Source of the DNA: an uncultured Synergistales bacterium
GTDB taxonomy: Bacteria; Synergistota; Synergistia; Synergistales; Aminobacteriaceae
DNA length: 34,976 bases
Direction of reading: 5' to 3'
Assembly (NCBI GenBank): GCA_905233455.1
Contig: CAJOES010000006.1
Location: 1 to 34,976 of the forward strand
The translations under genes and the position numbers were made by a program. Within the stretch, counting starts at the first letter, position 1; each line of letters starts with the position of its first letter. Shown here one piece after another: positions 31,209 to 34,976 of this stretch. The notes below the pieces were generated by a model. It worked only from the letters and a program-made list of their open reading frames with translations. It was not told where the DNA came from and did no database searches.

Positions 31209-31823
31209 ATGCAGCGTAAAATTTTTGCGGTTGTTGTGCTTTTTGTGCTGTGCTTGTCCGGCAGTGCATGGGCAAAACCAAGGCTGGCAGTGCGTGCATT
31301 CGAGAACAAGACGGAAGACGAGAAAGTCCCTGCAAGCGGAATCATGGACATGATGGTTACGGAACTGAGCAAGGCCGGGGTGTTTGAACTGGTTGAACGT
31401 GAGGCATTGAATTATGTTGCTGACGAAATCAATTTAGGCATGTCCGGGCTTATGGATCCCAGCACTGCACCGGCAGTAGGCAAAGTAAGGGGCGCGCAGT
31501 ACACCATGACCGGCGCAATATCACTCTTCTACTATGAGAAGAAAAGCAGAGGAATCAGAATACCCCTTATCGGAAGTTCAACGCAGACAAACACGGCTTA
31601 TGTTATGGTGGAAATAAGGATAATCGACAACTCGACAAGCGGTGTAGTCTACGCAATGAACAAGCTCGGTACGGCAAAACGCGGTACAAAGGGGATGACT
31701 CCGCTTGGTGATATTCTCATCGGTGCACGTGATGAGACGGAAGGCGGTGCTTTGTCGTCTGCGGCAAGAAACGCAGTAGTCCAGCATGTGAAGGCGATAA
31801 AAGCAATAGAGTGGAAGGAGTAA
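31209..31823 (+). CDS. CsgG-family exported protein (short form)
   Basis: A 204-aa protein of the CsgG/curli-assembly family. The signal peptide QRKIFAVVVLFVLCLSGSAW is cut after AWA; no lipobox is present, unlike E. coli CsgG. Family features are KPRLAVRAFENKT, MMVTELSKAGVFELVEREAL, LDPSTAPAVGKVRGAQYTMT-like GAISLF, and VEIRIIDNSTSGVVYAMN. CsgG itself forms a nonameric outer-membrane export pore, but many relatives are periplasmic subunits of other machines; pore formation here is not shown. The start is ATG 31209, with GAGGAGG 7 nt upstream; the frame upstream of it lies in the previous gene. It is 3 nt before the second csgG-like gene. Confidence 0.82.
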   Translation: MQRKIFAVVVLFVLCLSGSAWAKPRLAVRAFENKTEDEKVPASGIMDMMVTELSKAGVFELVEREALNYVADEINLGMSGLMDPSTAPAVGKVRGAQYTMTGAISLFYYEKKSRGIRIPLIGSSTQTNTAYVMVEIRIIDNSTSGVVYAMNKLGTAKRGTKGMTPLGDILIGARDETEGGALSSAARNAVVQHVKAIKAIEWKE

Positions 31824-31826
31824 GCC

Positions 31827-32810
31827 ATGAACAGAAAGATACTTTGCGCAGTAATGCTAATGCTTCTGTTTGCGTTTCAGGCAGAAGCGGCAGACACGGG
31901 ACAGCCTTTGCGCATGGGCATAATACAGTTCCTCAGCCGTACAAAGGATGTCAGTGCAGATCAGGCGGCGGCTATAGGTGATGTTCTAGCGAGAATGCTC
32001 ACCAGCTCAAAGAGACTCACAATCATAGAACGCGACCAGATGGATGCTATTGCGGCCGAGCATCAGATGTCCACGTCAGGAGCATTCACGGATGATACTG
32101 CGCTTGCTGTAGGAAAGATTGCGGGCTGTCAGTATATGCTGTTCGGCGCGGTAACCAGCTATCAGCAGAGCGTGTCAACTACGGATATATGGCTTTGGGG
32201 TAAGACGGACTACTACGCTTCAACGACAATAGATGTCCGTATAGTTGATGTGAATACAACTAAGGTAGTTTTGTCGCTTTCAGAATCCGGCTCAACCCGT
32301 CAGTCAGGCACGAAGTTCAATTTTTACGGCATGAACAACCAGGAAAATATGGACTTTCGCGGGCTTGCTGCAGGAGCTATAGCTGACGCATCATCAAGAC
32401 TAAGCTACAAGGTGCTTTACGCTCTCACCGGTGAATCTGCTCAGGTGCTCAAGACCAGCAAGAAGGACGTAACCATCAATACGGGAGCAGTAAACGGCGC
32501 ACAAATGGGAGGAATGTACCGCGTATACATTGAGGGCGAGCAGATAAGGGGCATGAACGATGAAGTTCTCGGACGCAGGGAGAATAATATTGCTGTCGTG
32601 AAGATAACCGGAGTTCAGCGTGAGTTCAGCACAGCCCAGCTTGCACACAAACAAGCAGGAAGCATAGCCAATATTAAGCGCGGGGATAAGATATTTCCTG
32701 TAAGTGCTTCCGAGCTTAAGAAAATGATAGACAACAAGGAATTTCCCAAGAAAAGACCAAAGCAAATAAAACTAAGTGATGAGCAAAGAAAATTTTTAGG
32801 GGAGGATTAG
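31827..32810 (+). CDS. CsgG-family exported protein (long form)
   Basis: A 327-aa protein. The signal peptide NRKILCAVMLMLLFAFQAEA is cut near AEA|AD. The CsgG domain (residues 25-210) has PLRMGIIQFLSRTKDVSADQ, LTIIERDQMDAIAAEHQMST, DTALAVGKIAGCQYMLFGAV and TIDVRIVDVNTTKVVLSLSE. An extra C-terminal domain follows (DVTINTGAVNGAQMGGMYRV ... IANIKRGDKIFPVSASELKK), which resembles the small beta domain that some CsgG-like proteins carry. It ends in a basic tail (KKRPKQIKLSDEQRKFLGED). Its stop is 3 nt before the essC start, and the last codons (ggggaggat) supply the essC ribosome site. Confidence 0.82.
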   Translation: MNRKILCAVMLMLLFAFQAEAADTGQPLRMGIIQFLSRTKDVSADQAAAIGDVLARMLTSSKRLTIIERDQMDAIAAEHQMSTSGAFTDDTALAVGKIAGCQYMLFGAVTSYQQSVSTTDIWLWGKTDYYASTTIDVRIVDVNTTKVVLSLSESGSTRQSGTKFNFYGMNNQENMDFRGLAAGAIADASSRLSYKVLYALTGESAQVLKTSKKDVTINTGAVNGAQMGGMYRVYIEGEQIRGMNDEVLGRRENNIAVVKITGVQREFSTAQLAHKQAGSIANIKRGDKIFPVSASELKKMIDNKEFPKKRPKQIKLSDEQRKFLGED

Positions 32811-32813
32811 TTC

Positions 32814-34976
32814 GTGGAATATCTTATAGCTTTATACACCGGCAAAAAGATTTACACCTACACCCTAAAGAACGGAATAACGGCAACTGTAGGAGATACC
32901 AAGAACGACAATATTTCCGCAGCTGATTCGGGACTGGGGAGCGCGTATGCTGTTCTTGCGTGTGATGCTGGAGGAGTCAGAATACTCACCCGGCAGCCTT
33001 TCAGTATCGGGAATGACTCTGCAACTGACAGGATACTATCTGCCGGAGATGTCGTAACTCTCACCGACAAAATCACGCTTGCAGTTTTCCGGAGCGTATG
33101 CAGTCTTGAGTCTCCCATAGACCTGAACGGAATAGATGAGCTTGCGCTTGGCCGTTCCTACAACGACAACGATATTTGCCTCAAAGCCCCTGAAGTGTCA
33201 TCACGGCATTTGCTGCTGCGCAGGGAGGGCATACGCTGGACGGTTACGGATATAGGGAGCAGAAACGGAACGTTTGTTGACGGGACACTTGTTGATGTGG
33301 ATACCCCACTGATTGCTGAGGATGTGAATATTTTTGCTGGCGGGTACATCTTTCACATACACAGCGACGAGCTTAGATTCACCAATACACCTCATGAGAT
33401 AGAGCTTGTACCGGAGATTGCAGAGGCGGTTGAACGGAAAAAATCACTGCCTAAGCGTTACCCGTTCTTCCAGCGTTCACCGAGAATCAGGACTCGTGCC
33501 GAAAAGGTTGACTGTGAAATATTCCAGCCGCCTAATGTCGGAAACAAACCCCAGCTTTCATGGCTGTCTCTGCTCCTTCCGCCAATCATGATGGTTATTG
33601 TCATGGGAGGTGTAGCCACTGTAACAAAGAATTACAACATGCTGATATATTCCCTGCCTATGTCAATGATCTCCGTTGTAGTAAGCATAATCAACACAAA
33701 GACTAACTTAAAGAAGTGGCAGGAGAAGAACGGGCTAGCAATGGAAAAATATTCCGAGCACCTGAAAGAGCGAGAGAAAACCATAACTGACGCTGAAGGA
33801 GCATATATCGCAGCACTTTCTACGGCAAGCCCTGGCGTTGATGAGTGCATAGCTATAGCAGATAGTGTAAGCCGCAGGTTATGGGAACGCACGCCGCGTG
33901 ATAATGACTTCCTCAGCGTAAGGCTTGGGACTGGCACAATAGCATCAAACGTTGATGTCAAGATACCGCAGGAGCAGATTTCTCTTGAAGAAAACCCGTT
34001 CACGGCACAGACAGCACTGCTCAAAGAAAGCCATACAGTGCTAACCGGCGTTCCTGTATGTCATTCGTTCCTGAGCTATCCTATAACGGGGCTTGCAGGA
34101 AGGCGCGAGGACGTTATGCAGACTGTAAGGCGTATAGTTATGGATATTGCATGTCATCATTCATACGAGGACGTGAAGATAATATGCGTCTATCCTGAAG
34201 AGGAACAAGAACAGTGGGACTGGCTCAGATGGCTTCCGCATGTCTGGAATGCTGCAAGGGCTAAAAGGTATATTGCATGTACCACTAAAGAAGCCAGAAC
34301 TATGCTTCGTGAAGCAGGGGATACATTGAAGCTCAGGCGCAGGGAGGCAAAAGAAAACAGCTCAAGCAGGGAGTTCGTGCCGGAGACTCCGTTCTACTTC
34401 ATGATTCTTGCAGACAGGGATCTGACAGAAGCGAGCGGCGAACAGTTCTTGCCGGAAAGTGATGTGCTGGGGTTTGCGGCATTGTACGCATACGGGGACA
34501 TCGGCGCACTTCCGGGAGAATGCCAGAGCGTGATCATGTGCGGGGAAAAACCGTTCATCCAGAACACCAGACATGACGCAAAGGACAGCAACATATATTA
34601 CATTCCCGACAGCGTAAGGCTCTCACAGGCAGACTCTTTCGCCCGCTCACTTGCACCGGTAAGGCTGCTGCAGTCAGGCGGAGGAAGCAAGATGCCCAAG
34701 AGCGTAACATTCCTTCAGGGGTTCAACGCAAAGACTATTGAGGATCTTGACGTTATAGGCAGATGGGGATCAAGCCACTCTGAAAAGAGCTTGGCCGCAC
34801 CTATAGGCATTAAGGAGAACGGGGACGTTTTCGAGTTTGACGTTTTCGAAAAAGCTATGGGGCCTCACGGTATAGCTGCAGGAACTTCGGGAAGCGGCAA
34901 GAGTGAAATGCTCACAACATGGCTTTTATCTATGGCACTGACATTTTCTCCCGACGACGTTAATTTTGCGTTGATT
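32814..34976 (+). CDS. essC: EssC-type FHA/FtsK ATPase of a type VII secretion-like system (5' part)
   Basis: The first 721 codons are visible and the gene runs off the window. An N-terminal FHA-like domain (1-95) is followed by a canonical FHA domain (about 103-190: LALGRSYNDNDI, VSSRHLLLRREG, DIGSRNGTFVDG). Then comes the EssC-characteristic linker PPNVGNKPQLSWLSLLLPPI leading into membrane helix 1 (about 247-268), and helix 2 (YSLPMSMISVVVSI, about 275-293). A helical stretch and the first FtsK/SpoIIIE ATPase with Walker A GTSGSGKS (K696) follow. Full EssC is about 1,450 aa with several ATPase domains. It powers secretion of WXG100/LXG substrates in Firmicutes (T7SSb). GTG start with GGGGAGG 8 nt upstream. 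It is in one operon with CsgG-like proteins. Confidence 0.88.
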   Translation, partial: MEYLIALYTGKKIYTYTLKNGITATVGDTKNDNISAADSGLGSAYAVLACDAGGVRILTRQPFSIGNDSATDRILSAGDVVTLTDKITLAVFRSVCSLESPIDLNGIDELALGRSYNDNDICLKAPEVSSRHLLLRREGIRWTVTDIGSRNGTFVDGTLVDVDTPLIAEDVNIFAGGYIFHIHSDELRFTNTPHEIELVPEIAEAVERKKSLPKRYPFFQRSPRIRTRAEKVDCEIFQPPNVGNKPQLSWLSLLLPPIMMVIVMGGVATVTKNYNMLIYSLPMSMISVVVSIINTKTNLKKWQEKNGLAMEKYSEHLKEREKTITDAEGAYIAALSTASPGVDECIAIADSVSRRLWERTPRDNDFLSVRLGTGTIASNVDVKIPQEQISLEENPFTAQTALLKESHTVLTGVPVCHSFLSYPITGLAGRREDVMQTVRRIVMDIACHHSYEDVKIICVYPEEEQEQWDWLRWLPHVWNAARAKRYIACTTKEARTMLREAGDTLKLRRREAKENSSSREFVPETPFYFMILADRDLTEASGEQFLPESDVLGFAALYAYGDIGALPGECQSVIMCGEKPFIQNTRHDAKDSNIYYIPDSVRLSQADSFARSLAPVRLLQSGGGSKMPKSVTFLQGFNAKTIEDLDVIGRWGSSHSEKSLAAPIGIKENGDVFEFDVFEKAMGPHGIAAGTSGSGKSEMLTTWLLSMALTFSPDDVNFALI

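Overview
The window looks like a chromosome segment of an anaerobic diderm bacterium. My best guess is an uncultured member of the Synergistota; a diderm Firmicute is the main alternative. The reasons are CsgG-family export proteins and HflKC (diderm traits), strong GGAGG ribosome sites on most genes, LytTR/AgrC-type signalling, moderate GC and gene style. No marker gene in the window settles the phylum.

Region 1 (1-5842, minus strand) is accessory DNA. A TOPRIM/SF3 primase-helicase is followed, almost without gaps, by five tandem, strongly diverged copies of one small unrecognised protein family and then by a small TubC_N-like protein. The cluster ends abruptly against a decayed tnpB (IS200/IS605). 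Region 2 (5959-8890) holds a PepSY protein, a LytTR response regulator and its AgrC-like sensor kinase. The kinase is broken twice, by a one-base frameshift and by an orphan IS200/IS605 right end that also removed the start of the next gene.

Region 3 (8972-13716) is a glycogen operon, glgP-glgA-glgC, with a possible leader peptide. Region 4 (13717-18425) holds an orphan type IV pilin behind two facing promoters, an exported HAD phosphatase, and hflK-hflC followed by a solute-binding protein. Region 5 (18426-18925) holds a 36-residue hydrophobic peptide with a sequestered ribosome site and a facing antisense promoter (type I toxin-antitoxin layout), then tRNA-Pro(CGG). Region 6 (18967-29044) holds a dicarboxylate/glutamate symporter, sbcD-sbcC, a UbiA-HAD-GT87 cluster whose first gene begins at a 7-bp repeat tract, a TSUP permease, a secreted nuclease and a 3-methyladenine glycosylase.

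Region 7 (29171-end) is one operon of four exported proteins (FlgT_N/LPP20-like, an unknown, two CsgG-family) leading into an EssC-type FHA/FtsK ATPase that runs off the window. EssC is the motor of the Firmicutes type VII secretion system, so its linkage to CsgG-like proteins suggests a diderm version of that system. This operon and the five-paralog array are the most interesting parts of the window.
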